Shown piece after piece: positions 29,701-34,597 of a stretch of DNA of 39,402 nt. Below the pieces are notes generated by a model. That model saw nothing but the letters and a program-made list of their open reading frames with translations, was not told the DNA's origin and did no database searches. This DNA comes from an uncultured Clostridia bacterium (lineage in GTDB: Bacteria; Bacillota; Clostridia; Lutisporales; Lutisporaceae): the NCBI GenBank assembly GCA_937930535.1, contig CALGKJ010000046.1, positions 1-39,402 of the forward strand, read 5' to 3'. The position numbers and the translations under genes were made by a program. Positions within the stretch are counted from its first letter, which is position 1, and each line of letters opens with the position of its first letter.

Positions 29701-32299
29701 CAAATATCTGGCGGAAAAGAAAAATGTAAGGCTGGGACTGATAAACCGTACAAATATGCCGGAACGAAGTCAATGGGAAGCGATTCTACAGGCTGGACAG
29801 GATAAGAAGACTTGTGAGAAGATAAAAGCAATACAAGCATTGGAAGCAAAGGGTTCCACTGTAGAATGCCTAAGTGCTGATGCGACAAACCTTGAGGGAA
29901 TGAGAACAGCAGTAGATTATTTAAGACAAAAATATGGAAGTATCGATGGTGTAATTCATGGAGCTGGTGTTGCGGGAGATGGATACATTGTAAGGAAGGA
30001 TGAAGATATCTTTAGCGGAGTTATTAAGCCAAAGGTGCTTGGAACCTGGATACTTGACAATGTAACAAAAGAAGATAATCTTGATTTCTTTGTAATGTTT
30101 TCTTCGGTAGCAACAGTACTGACTGTAAACGGACAAGGAGATTATGCCGCCGCTAATGCTTACATGGATTCTTATGCAGAATACAGAAAACTGCAAGGCA
30201 AGAAGACATTAACCATAAACTGGGTATCTTGGAAGGAAATTGGAATGGCATTTAATCATGGTGTAAACTTTGATATGGCATTTAAGGCAATATACACAGA
30301 TGTGGCAATGAAAGCATTTGATGAAGTTCTAAACAAGGACGTAAATAGAGTATTAGTAGGACAGTTGAATTACGATGAAAATATGCGCTATATGTTTGAC
30401 AAGCTGCCATTTAAACTGTCCGAAGGCATTAAACAGCAGATGAATAAATATGGCATAAAGCCTAAAATACAGCAGGGACAAACTAACAAACTGGAAATGA
30501 TTGAGCAATTGCTGTCAAGCTCAGAGCTGCCAGAAGAATTATCTGCGAAACTGAAAGCTGTATATGTAGAGTTAAAGCAGGTGCTGGAACAATGTGAAGA
30601 GCATATTGAGCAGCATGTACAAAAGGTTGAAGAGGATGACTATGCTGATATTACGTTAAAGGGACGAGATAATAACAGCTATACTAAAAATGAAAAGATT
30701 ATAGCAAGGGTATGGAGTGATGTGCTGGGTATAAAGGAATTTAATGTTGATGATAATTATTTTGAGATCGGCGGCGACTCCATAATGGCAATACAGATAT
30801 CCTCAAGACTTCAAAAAGCAGATATTAATATTGATATAAATGATTTATTAAAATATCAGACAATAGCCTCACTAGCTAAGTATTTGGACAGCACAAGCAA
30901 GCAGGCTGATTCAGCAGATGAAAACACAGATATGCTGTTAACACCGATTCAGCAGTGGATATTAGAGCAGCAGCAGGATATGAACACGCAAAGTATTGCA
31001 GTAATGCTAAAAAAAGCTGATGGCTTTGATGCAGAAATAGTAAAACAGGTATTTTCGAAGCTGATAAAGCATCATGATGCATTAAGAACGGTATTTGAAG
31101 TTTGTGATAAAGAGGTAGTTCAGCAAAGTGTAGATTTTGACAAAAAGGAATTTGAGTTAGAAATATTCGATTTAAGCAATGCTGATGATTATGAAGCTCA
31201 AATGAAGGAAAATGCTGAACACTTAATAAGAAGCATGGATCCTAATAAAAATATACTCATTAAGACAGGCTTATTCAGGACAGAAGATGCCGACTATATG
31301 CTGATAGCTGTTCACTCATTGATTTCAGACGAAGAATCAATGGAAGTGCTGATTGAAGACTTTAATTATGGCTATATACAAGTGCAGAATAATCAAAATA
31401 TAAGCTTTTCTTCAAAAGCCGATTCCTTTAGAGCTTGGTACAGCAGATTAAAAGAAATAGCTGAAAGCAAGCAGACTGCAAAAGAAGCAGAATATTGGTT
31501 GAAGTTAGAAGAAAACAATATAGAATTACTGCCTCAGGACAAGGAAATGCAAAATAATGAGACAGATAATTCAGGTAAGGTCTGCACTGAACTTTCACAA
31601 GAGTATACTGCTAAGCTTCTAGAAAATACAAATGAAGTATATAACACTCAAACTGATGATATTGTAATAATGGCCTTGGGCATGGCATTTGAAGCTTGCT
31701 TCGGTATAAATAAAACCATGATAAATCTCTTCAGAAGCGGACGAAATAATGTAATAAGCGAGTTGGATTTTGAGAAAGCTGTTGGTCAGTTTGACTATCT
31801 GCATCCTATGCTGCTAGATATGTCAGCTAGTGAAGATATGTCCTATAGAATAAAGGAAATAAAGGAAAACATAAGGCGTATACCAAATAAAGGCTTAGGT
31901 TATGGACTGCTAAAATATCTTGCAGTAAATGACAGCGGCCAGAGGTTAGAAACTAAAGTGAGTCCTCAAATAGCTTTAAGATATCTAGGCGTAAAAGATG
32001 AGAAGGATTTAGGAACATTTAAAATATTCAGCAGAAATATGGTACAAGATAAGCAGTTGTTTAATTTTGATATTATCGTAGTGATTAAGAACGGCAAGCT
32101 TTTGATAGAAATCTGCTATAACAAGAGCAAGTATGATGAAAGCACCGCAGCAAAGCTTGTGGAATACTATATAAACAGTTTAACCCAGATAATAGATCAT
32201 TGTGCAAATAGCGGTAAGACAGAGCTTACAGCATCAGACTTGGGAAGCGATGAACTTTCTATTACCGAATTAGAAGATATACTGGATCTTTTTCAGTAA
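17750..32299 (+). CDS. AT-less PKS: FAAL-ACP-(KS-KR-ACP)x2-KS-KR-PCP-inactive E
   Basis: A 4849-residue hybrid synthase; ATG 17750 follows AAGAAGGG by 6 bases. By residue: fatty acyl-AMP ligase (1-560; SSGSTGDPKG near 170, WMPLTHDMGMIG, VNGQNFYPHDIE, TSGKVQR near 537); ACP (Ser614); KS1 (669-1100; Cys844, His976, His1016); linker; KR1 (TGGMGGIG near 1526); ACP (Ser1831); KS2 (from 1891; Cys2063); KR2; ACP (Ser3051); KS3 (from 3109; Cys3283); KR3; helical linker; NRPS-type carrier (Ser4344 in GGDSI); E-like domain (4397 to end). KS sites DTACSSSL and KR Tyr (GDYAAAN, CDYASGN) are intact. No AT motif (GHSxG), DH, ER or methyltransferase is visible; only the KS-flanking linker ending in a YPFERTRCW-type motif remains, as in trans-AT systems. 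Each KR has AGD where B-type KRs have LDD, which keeps the final Asp. Inferred product is a 3,5,7-trihydroxyacyl thioester. The C-terminal tail looks like a donor docking helix for the Ile NRPS. Confidence 0.96.
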   Translation: MIFKNLCEMLKYNANVDSKGVIFVNGSHDEKKLTYKELYDNALKILYMLQERGIGKNDELVFQIEDNEKYLTIFWACLLGGIIPVPTSVGHNDEHRAKLYKIWGVLNNPYLITDKETLNKMEKHTIGTKYYEKYNTVSNKTILVEDIPKYDKAGTEVEKDAKEIAFVQFSSGSTGDPKGVILTHENLLCNISAMVLGTKMTSQDSTLSWMPLTHDMGMIGLHMGSMLGGMDQYLMPTALFIRNPVLWLKKANEHRITILCSPNFGYRYFLTFYKPENAADWDLSNIRFIFNGAEPISSDLCNEFLGTMEKYGLKKNTMFTVYGMAEASLGVTFPPVQEDFITVYVDRDSLNIGDTVKEVQKGEANCVSFVDVGYAVDNCEVRICNDKDKVLEDYRIGNIQIRGGNVTSGYYNNTTATSKTVRQGGWLNTGDLGFMRNNRLVITGRAKDIIFVNGQNFYPHDIERVAESVDGVELGKIAACGVQNIEKQLEELVIYVIFKKKPEEFAKLALEIRRAINVSMGLQINYIIPVKKIPKTTSGKVQRYKLAEMFQKGEFNDIWQKVKEAMELQIAKDAEEDNSDISELQDKLLNICRQILDNNKISINDNFFEWGINSLQLSSITQKLDEEYPGKVTVTDLFAYPSIAKLSEFIENGDKNRHIETELEADKCEDIAIIGMSLRFPMADGVDEFWKNIRSGKESVSEFPKSRKKDIDNYLKYIGKDADGVDYIEGCYLKEIDKFDYKLFRVTPKEASLMNPNQRIFLEAAWQALEDAGYSGNKLTESKTGVYVGYIGDVEGFKYKQMIVDVDSSLSSMSMAGNLPSIIPSRLSYLMDLKGPTMLIDTACSSSLVAVHLAAQGLLKGDCDMALVGGVRTSIMPIKEQRIGMESSDGKARTFDDSSDGTGLGEGAGVVVLKRLSKALRDRDNIYSVIKGSAINQDGNSAGITAPNLLAQADVISSAWKNAGVNPETISYIEAHGTGTKLGDPIEIAGIKQAFRRFTDKKQFCAIGSVKTNIGHLFETAGIASLIKATLALKNRELPPSLNFTKPNSEIDFEDSPVYVVDKLTEWEADNSPRRCGISAFGFSGTNCHVILEEAPEIVRTNTAENNAPLVFTLSARSEKGLKKLINSYKSFVENSFDFKDVCYTVNTGRGHYNYRIAAIVNNNEEFKSLIDSLHSDNIEVLQSSSLYYGQHKIINEAKESQQSGELLESDKAALTKEANKKLKKYIKSGETDKQLLEELCQMYVKGAEISWDLLYKDKEHARVSLPLCPLERERCWIDIPGAEGEDQSNICYTLGFKKEELQNKTEVCSDGNIIVFKDSTQKSDKLIEKLKKDGRSVIEVKCSAGYEQIAAERYTIGDSEADYVRLFEELKNSTITDIIHMATLSDREIQSIEQLEYNQRNGAYSLFYLTRALFANNIKDKINLLIVSDYVNSVSGKEECIKPENAPMFALGKAVEREYPSLKIRCMDIDVHTTIEDMYAGFKYQQEYRASYRNGDRYVEEFTVVDVEDAREQKVEIKENGVYVITGGMGGIGFEVAKYLTERNKVILGLINRSKMPERSQWQQILSKKQDKKTIKNIKAIQEIEAKGSVVECMSADASNQEEMGSAIKALREKYGKINGVIHGAGIAGDGYIARKDEAIFSGVLRPKILGTWILDQLTKEDTLDFFVMFSSVATVLTVHGQGDYAAANSYMDSYAEYRRKQGKKTLSINWVPWKEIGMAVNHGVNSDTVFKAIYTDKAMTAFDEVLNKDINRVLIGQLNFESKMVYMLERFPFKLSSRVKHDLEMCKKKLETEEKSTETEKKIIQACKEVLGVKDIDVDISFFDLGADSIALTRLNEKLEKLFPGKVSVSKIFGHPTIAKLAEHIDQQGGEKLTAVGKQERSDEKSGVVAIIGMAARLPGAKNFNELWKLVREGRDEIRPFPVSRRKDVENYLVYKGMDKHQIKYIDGGYLDEIDKFDYKFFRITPKEASLMDPNQRVFLETALTAIEDAGYGGKKIVGSNTGIYVGYGMNPKDNYARMMGDTQEEIPSVSIPGNLPAIIPSRISYILDLKGPSILLDTACSSSLLSVHLACKALKEGECDMAIAGGIKLNLLPVESDMELGIESSDSRARTFDDSSDGTGAGEGAGAVILKPLDKAIADGDNIYAVIKGSALNQDGFSVGITAPNASAQTEVLLNAWKDAGINPETIAYIEAHGTGTKLGDPIEIEGLTEAFRKYTDKKQFCAIASVKTNIGHLYEAAGVTSLIKAALSLKNKELVPSLHFKKPNHRISFEESPVYVNTELKSWEAGDIPRRCGVSAFGLSGTNCHMILEEAQLEEAMSIEGRANQPQILTLSAKSEEALQTLVRSYYESLTENVSISDICYTANTGRGHYEHRLAILTNGIQDLRDAFKQLSSMQLSDCNSENILYGKYKIISDEKDAKAGELTKENIKELAKLADIKISGFIESGKTDIEVLKEIAELYVKGADINWDELYGSEKLKKASLPTYPFERTRCWLDIPGAESSADESMYYTIGFRKEKLQKETEICGNKSVAVFRGTTSMTDALIEKLKQEGRNVIEIQLGAAYEKSSEESYVVGDAEADFVRLFEDLKNKAVTDIIHMATLRDSNIDSIEQLEKTQRSGIYSLYYLTRALHTNNIKDKIGLMLISDYANQISGEEEQLKPENVPLLTMGKAVEKEYPSLHIRSMDIDMHTTVEELYEGFKWQIEYRSAYRNGSRYIEEFRTVDVQGAKDDKIEIKEKGVYVITGGTGGIGFEVAKYLAERNNVVLGLVNRSGMPDRSQWQQILRNEQDKKACERIRAIQAIEAKGSIVECLSADASNHEEMRAAVSFMREKYGRIDGVVHGAGVAGDGYIVRKDEKIFSGVVKPKILGTWILDNITKEDKLDFFVMFSSVATVLVVNGQCDYASGNSYMDAFAEYRKNQGKKTVTINWVSWKETGMAVNHGVNTDTVFKVIATDMAMNAFDEILNKDINRVLVGQLNFESKMVYMLEKFPFKLSNKVKHDLDSCKKKLETEEKSSETQKKIIQACREVLGINDIDVDASFFDMGADSIMLTQLNEKLDKLFPGKVTVAKIFGNPTITKLAEYIDQQTDRKTISFKEQKRDNTQITDIAVIGMAARMPSADNVETLWENVRSGKDLIKPFPANRKKDADNYIRFAGIDESKLKYIEGGYLDEIDKFDYKFFRMSPKEASLMDPNQRMFLETVWTAIEDAGYGGQRLVGSNTGIYVGFGSDFRDTYGRMVAKVEPQSMSMSVAGNIPCIIPSRVSYLLDLKGPSLVVDTACSSSLLSVHLACKAIKNGECDMAIAGGAKINMLPVDGDLKLGIESSDYRTRTFDDSSDGTGIGEGVAAVILKPLDKAIADGDNIYAVIKGSAINQDGNSAGITAPNASAQTDVIISAWKDAGVDPETISYIEAHGTGTKLGDPIEIEALTEAFRRYTDRKQFCAISSVKTNIGHLFEGAGIVGLIKAVMSIKHKELTPTVHFKKPNHRINFEDSPMYVNTELKTWDTGNMPIRCGVSAFGFSGTNCHLILEQPPVLEQPPVNEDKFAEEKQNMPQILTLSAKSEESLKNLIKSYRQLLKNKVNIMNVCYTTNVGRGHYEHRLAFVINSKKELETGIESINITQLFDNHADNILYGRHKVVLDGRDVKAGEITKENIRELSKNSEAKIDKFLESGKSDNILLKEIAELYVKGADINWDKLYGKENLKKISLPTYPFEKVRCWLDIPGANNEEDTSLYYILGFKKEELEKKAEVCGNGNVVIFRNSFYKSDKLIEKLKQEGRNVISVNYGEGFEKISLEDYIVGDSETDYIKLFKELKTSAVTDIIHMSTLGSTEIKNIEQLEKVQRSGLYSLYYLTRALYKNDIKSNIGLMLVSDYVNNIVGEDELIKPENAPMFALGKAVEREYPTLRIRCMDIDSQTTEEELYDGFRWQQEYRTAYRKGSRYVEEFRAADVMGAKEQKTEIKENGVYIITGGTGGLGFEVAKYLAEKKNVRLGLINRTNMPERSQWEAILQAGQDKKTCEKIKAIQALEAKGSTVECLSADATNLEGMRTAVDYLRQKYGSIDGVIHGAGVAGDGYIVRKDEDIFSGVIKPKVLGTWILDNVTKEDNLDFFVMFSSVATVLTVNGQGDYAAANAYMDSYAEYRKLQGKKTLTINWVSWKEIGMAFNHGVNFDMAFKAIYTDVAMKAFDEVLNKDVNRVLVGQLNYDENMRYMFDKLPFKLSEGIKQQMNKYGIKPKIQQGQTNKLEMIEQLLSSSELPEELSAKLKAVYVELKQVLEQCEEHIEQHVQKVEEDDYADITLKGRDNNSYTKNEKIIARVWSDVLGIKEFNVDDNYFEIGGDSIMAIQISSRLQKADINIDINDLLKYQTIASLAKYLDSTSKQADSADENTDMLLTPIQQWILEQQQDMNTQSIAVMLKKADGFDAEIVKQVFSKLIKHHDALRTVFEVCDKEVVQQSVDFDKKEFELEIFDLSNADDYEAQMKENAEHLIRSMDPNKNILIKTGLFRTEDADYMLIAVHSLISDEESMEVLIEDFNYGYIQVQNNQNISFSSKADSFRAWYSRLKEIAESKQTAKEAEYWLKLEENNIELLPQDKEMQNNETDNSGKVCTELSQEYTAKLLENTNEVYNTQTDDIVIMALGMAFEACFGINKTMINLFRSGRNNVISELDFEKAVGQFDYLHPMLLDMSASEDMSYRIKEIKENIRRIPNKGLGYGLLKYLAVNDSGQRLETKVSPQIALRYLGVKDEKDLGTFKIFSRNMVQDKQLFNFDIIVVIKNGKLLIEICYNKSKYDESTAAKLVEYYINSLTQIIDHCANSGKTELTASDLGSDELSITELEDILDLFQ
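19740..30440 (+). repeat. Three tandem KS-KR modules, about 3.66-kb period
   Basis: The three extension modules are direct repeats within one gene. The KS active-site Cys codons lie at 20279, 23936 and 27596 (spacings 3657 and 3660), and the two inter-module ACP Ser codons at 23240 and 26900 (spacing 3660). Each unit is KS, flanking linker, KR; the first two are followed by a PKS-type ACP. Local stretches around the KS cysteine, the ACP and the KR nucleotide-binding motif are almost identical in protein. The near-constant period indicates module duplication. Confidence 0.85.
28343..28378 (+). repeat. Perfect 18-bp tandem duplication after KS3
   Basis: TTGGAACAGCCTCCAGTT occurs twice in a row (28343-28360 and 28361-28378), giving LEQPPVLEQPPV at the exit of KS3, where KS1 and KS2 have a single acidic ILEEA segment. 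It lies in a linker, so six extra residues should be tolerated. The unit length equals that of the tandem pair at 4139. Confidence 0.95.
30440..30660 (+). other. Charged helical linker joining KR3 to the NRPS-type carrier
   Basis: After KR3 the protein does not enter the PKS-type ACP seen after KR1 and KR2. It enters about 75 residues rich in Glu, Lys, Gln and Leu (for example EQLLSSSELPEELSAKLKAV and VLEQCEEHIEQHVQKVEEDD), likely helical or coiled-coil, followed by an NRPS-type carrier. The segment marks the seam where PKS and NRPS parts were fused. Confidence 0.6.
30930..32299 (+). other. Full-length epimerization-like domain with destroyed active site, plus docking tail
   Basis: Residues about 4395-4849 align with E domains from TPIQQW to the end (KHHDALRTVFE, VYNTQTDDIV, NKGLGYGLLKY). 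The catalytic HHxxxDG is replaced: IHHLVIDGVS in the intact E domains corresponds to VHSLISDEES here. The second His is Ser4523 and the Gly is Glu. The GHGRE motif is FRSGRNN, and VGWFTSQYP is VGQFDYLHP. Epimerization activity is not expected, nor needed on a polyketide. The tail (LSITELEDILDLF) resembles donor communication-mediating helices found after E domains in Bacillus NRPSs, so the domain is probably kept as a docking platform. Confidence 0.8.
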
Positions 32300-32341
32300 A
32301 TACGACAACTTAAAGTTTTAGAGTAATTAATTTCATATTGC

Positions 32342-32381
32342 TGTACTGGCTGTTAAATCAGTAGGGTTAACAGTCAGTACA
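32342..32381 (+). terminator. Stem-loop after the PKS gene
   Basis: TGTACTGGCTGTTAA (32342-32356) pairs with TTAACAGTCAGTACA (32367-32381): 15 positions with one G-T wobble and a 10-base loop, 42 bases after the PKS stop. The sequence after it is AT-rich (ATATTAAATTAAT) but not a U-run. Third member of a set of similarly placed stem-loops in this window; partial terminator or mRNA stabilizer are both possible. Confidence 0.45.
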
Positions 32382-32416
32382 ATATTAAATTAATAAAGGC
32401 ACTATAACAAAGGTAT

Positions 32417-32436
32417 GCTGAAATCACTATTTCAGC
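32417..32436 (+). other. Small perfect hairpin upstream of the Dap genes
   Basis: GCTGAAAT-CACT-ATTTCAGC forms an 8-bp stem with a 4-base loop, 134 bases before the SbnA-like start codon, inside the 270-base gap. It could be a leader structure or operator-like palindrome. No known riboswitch or regulator site was recognized. Confidence 0.35.
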
Positions 32437-32557
32437 GATGCTTGTACCATATAAACACGAGAATGAAGCTGCGTTTGATTAAGGCAATTTACTGTCACCT
32501 GCTTTATTTTCATTGATTACTGCTGAAAGCTGGGCAGACCAACTTTTCATGCAGGTT

Positions 32558-32563
32558 AGGAGG
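32558..32563 (+). promoter_or_regulatory. Ribosome binding site fixing the SbnA-like start
   Basis: AGGAGG lies 6 bases before ATG 32570. The in-frame ATG at 32513 has no comparable site and would add 19 residues absent from the family, so 32570 is chosen. Confidence 0.85.
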
Positions 32564-32569
32564 AAAATT

Positions 32570-33529
32570 ATGTTTGATAGTTTTTTAGACAAGGTTGGAA
32601 ATACACCTATGATAAGTATAACCATGAAGGGCTTAGAAAATATTAATCTTTATTCAAAATTAGAATTTTATAATCCAACTGGCAGTGTAAAAGATAGAGC
32701 AGCATCCTATATTTTAAATAAGCTTCTAAAATCTGGAGAAATAAACAAGGATACACTTATTATTGAATCAACTTCAGGAAATTTTGGTATAGCACTATCC
32801 TCATATTGCAGAAAGTTAGGTTTAAAGTTTTGTGCGGTAATAGATCCAAATATAACCTCGGTAAATGAAACTATTATTAATAACTTATGTGACAATATCG
32901 AGAAAGTAACAGAGCCTGATAAAAACGGAGGGTATTTACTTAGCAGACTTAAAAGGGTAAAAGAAGTACAGGAAAGAGTACCCAACTCATACTGGGTTAA
33001 TCAGTATGCAAATCCATATAATGCTGAGGCATATTATAATACCCTGGGTTCAGAAATATGTGAGGCAGTAAAAGATTTAGACTATATTTTTATCGGAGTA
33101 AGCTCAGGTGGTACAATATCAGGGTTATCAAGAAAGATAAAGGATACATACCCTAATACAAAGGTTATAGCTGTAGATGTAGAGGGTTCTGTAATATTTG
33201 GCGGGCCTGCTAAAAAGCGTTATATTCCAGGCATGGGCTCCAGTATAGTACCTGAAATACTAAAACAAGCAATAATAGATGAAGTTATAATGGTTAAAGA
33301 AGCTGATACTGTTAATATGTGTCATAGATTGTTGAGAGAATGTCTGATTTTGGCAGGAGGTTCATCTGGAACTGTACTATCCGCAGTTAATAGGTATTTT
33401 GAAGGAAAGAGTTTTGATAAAAAGCCTAACGTTGTAATATTATTCCCTGATAGAGGCGACAGATATGTAACTACTCTTTATAACAGAGAGTGGTGTGATA
33501 AATACATATATAAAACAGTTGCAATATAA
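32570..33529 (+). CDS. sbnA: SbnA-like PLP synthase (N-(2-amino-2-carboxyethyl)-L-glutamate synthase)
   Basis: A 319-residue PLP enzyme of the cysteine synthase / cystathionine beta-synthase fold. NPTGSVKDR contains the PLP Lys (Lys41); STSGNFGIAL is the substrate-binding loop; SSGGTISG is the phosphate-binding loop; IPGMGSSIVPE and FPDRGDRY are features I associate with SbnA rather than CysK. In staphyloferrin B biosynthesis SbnA joins O-phospho-L-serine and L-glutamate to N-(2-amino-2-carboxyethyl)-L-glutamate, which SbnB splits to L-2,3-diaminopropionate. The SbnB-like gene follows after 27 bases, which strongly supports this over ordinary cysteine synthesis. The pair sits between the PKS and the Ile NRPS and so supplies Dap to an A domain of this cluster, either the unassigned A3 of the trimodular NRPS or one beyond the window. 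Confidence 0.88.
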   Translation: MFDSFLDKVGNTPMISITMKGLENINLYSKLEFYNPTGSVKDRAASYILNKLLKSGEINKDTLIIESTSGNFGIALSSYCRKLGLKFCAVIDPNITSVNETIINNLCDNIEKVTEPDKNGGYLLSRLKRVKEVQERVPNSYWVNQYANPYNAEAYYNTLGSEICEAVKDLDYIFIGVSSGGTISGLSRKIKDTYPNTKVIAVDVEGSVIFGGPAKKRYIPGMGSSIVPEILKQAIIDEVIMVKEADTVNMCHRLLRECLILAGGSSGTVLSAVNRYFEGKSFDKKPNVVILFPDRGDRYVTTLYNREWCDKYIYKTVAI

Positions 33530-33556
33530 ATACTATTTTGAAGGAGCGAAGTAATT

Positions 33557-34525
33557 ATGAGATATCTTAATGAAAACAGTATTAATCAAATTGGTATAAA
33601 TTGGGGTCAAATTGTGGAGCAGTTAGAAAATGCCGTAAAATGCCTTGAGAATAAAGAGTTTGCTCAACCTATTAAACCTTATCTCAGATACCGAGATTTA
33701 AAAAACAGAATAATAGCGATGCCTGCGTTTTTGGGACAAGATTTCAATGTAGCAGGAATAAAGTGGATAGCCAGCTTCCCTGATAATATTAATAAGGGTA
33801 TTCCAAGAGCACACAGTGTTGTAGTTTTAAATAATGCAGATACTGGACAACCTGTTGCGGTCATTAATACAGGTCTTCTTAGTGTTATCAGAACTGCATG
33901 TGTAAGCGGTGTAGTAATGAAAGCCTTTGATAAGGTAAGAGGATTAAAGGATTTTAGTCTTGGAATAGTTGGTTTCGGACCAATAGGTCAGTATCATTTG
34001 AAAATGTGCAATGAACTATTTGGAAATAAAATATCCAAGATATATTTATATGATTTACGTCCTATAGATAAAAGCATAATTGATGAAGCTTGCAGAGATA
34101 AAGTAGAAGTAGTAAACAATTGGCAAGAGGTTTACGACAATTCAGACGTATTTATAACATGTACTGTATCAAAAGAAAGCTACATAGATAGAGAACCAAA
34201 AGAGGGTGCACTGCTGTTAAATGTATCCTTGCGTGACTTTAAGGTTGATATTTATGACTATGTAAGCAAAAACATCATAGTAGATGATTGGGAAGAGGTA
34301 TGCAGAGAAAACACTGACATTGAGAACATGTATAAATTAAAAGGACTAGAAAAGGAAGCTACCAAATCTATTATTGATGTAGTTTGCAATGATTGTATAA
34401 ATGATTATGGCAAAAACGAAGCTATTATGTTTAATCCTATGGGTATGGCAGTTTTTGATATGGCAGTTGGCAGCTATTATTTGAAGAAGGCAGAGGAATT
34501 AGGTGCGGGCGTTGTACTTGAATAA
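33557..34525 (+). CDS. sbnB: SbnB-like dehydrogenase releasing L-2,3-diaminopropionate
   Basis: A 322-residue member of the ornithine cyclodeaminase / mu-crystallin family; ATG 33557 lies 10 bases after AAGGAG. The N-terminal part has KPYLRYRDLKNRIIAMPA and GIKWIASFPDN, and NTGLLSVIRTACVSG, typical of SbnB. GIVGFGPIGQYHL near residue 137 is the GxGxxG dinucleotide-binding turn, followed by the acidic end of the next strand (YLYDLRP). The reaction in the family is NAD-dependent oxidative cleavage of N-(2-amino-2-carboxyethyl)-L-glutamate to 2-oxoglutarate and L-Dap. It forms a tight two-gene unit with the preceding SbnA-like gene. Ornithine cyclodeaminase itself is the alternative, but the partner gene argues against it. 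Confidence 0.88.
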   Translation: MRYLNENSINQIGINWGQIVEQLENAVKCLENKEFAQPIKPYLRYRDLKNRIIAMPAFLGQDFNVAGIKWIASFPDNINKGIPRAHSVVVLNNADTGQPVAVINTGLLSVIRTACVSGVVMKAFDKVRGLKDFSLGIVGFGPIGQYHLKMCNELFGNKISKIYLYDLRPIDKSIIDEACRDKVEVVNNWQEVYDNSDVFITCTVSKESYIDREPKEGALLLNVSLRDFKVDIYDYVSKNIIVDDWEEVCRENTDIENMYKLKGLEKEATKSIIDVVCNDCINDYGKNEAIMFNPMGMAVFDMAVGSYYLKKAEELGAGVVLE

Positions 34526-34582
34526 TTATAAAGCAAAATACTTCGATTTTAATGGCGAATTATTTTAATCAGCAATAGAAAT

Positions 34583-34590
34583 AGAGGTGA
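34583..34590 (+). promoter_or_regulatory. Ribosome binding site supporting a GTG start
   Basis: AGAGGTGA lies 7 bases before GTG 34598. The reading frame from this GTG gives a short polar leader followed directly by an NRPS acceptor-type start (VQKIYNLSPMQEGML). The first in-frame ATG (34682) falls inside that motif and would destroy it, so GTG is the better start. Confidence 0.8.
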
Positions 34591-34597
34591 TATAAAA

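Noticed and set aside
32513-32569. Upstream in-frame ATG at 32513 for the SbnA-like gene
   Set aside because: It lacks a ribosome binding site and adds 19 non-conserved residues; AGGAGG sits 6 bases before ATG 32570.
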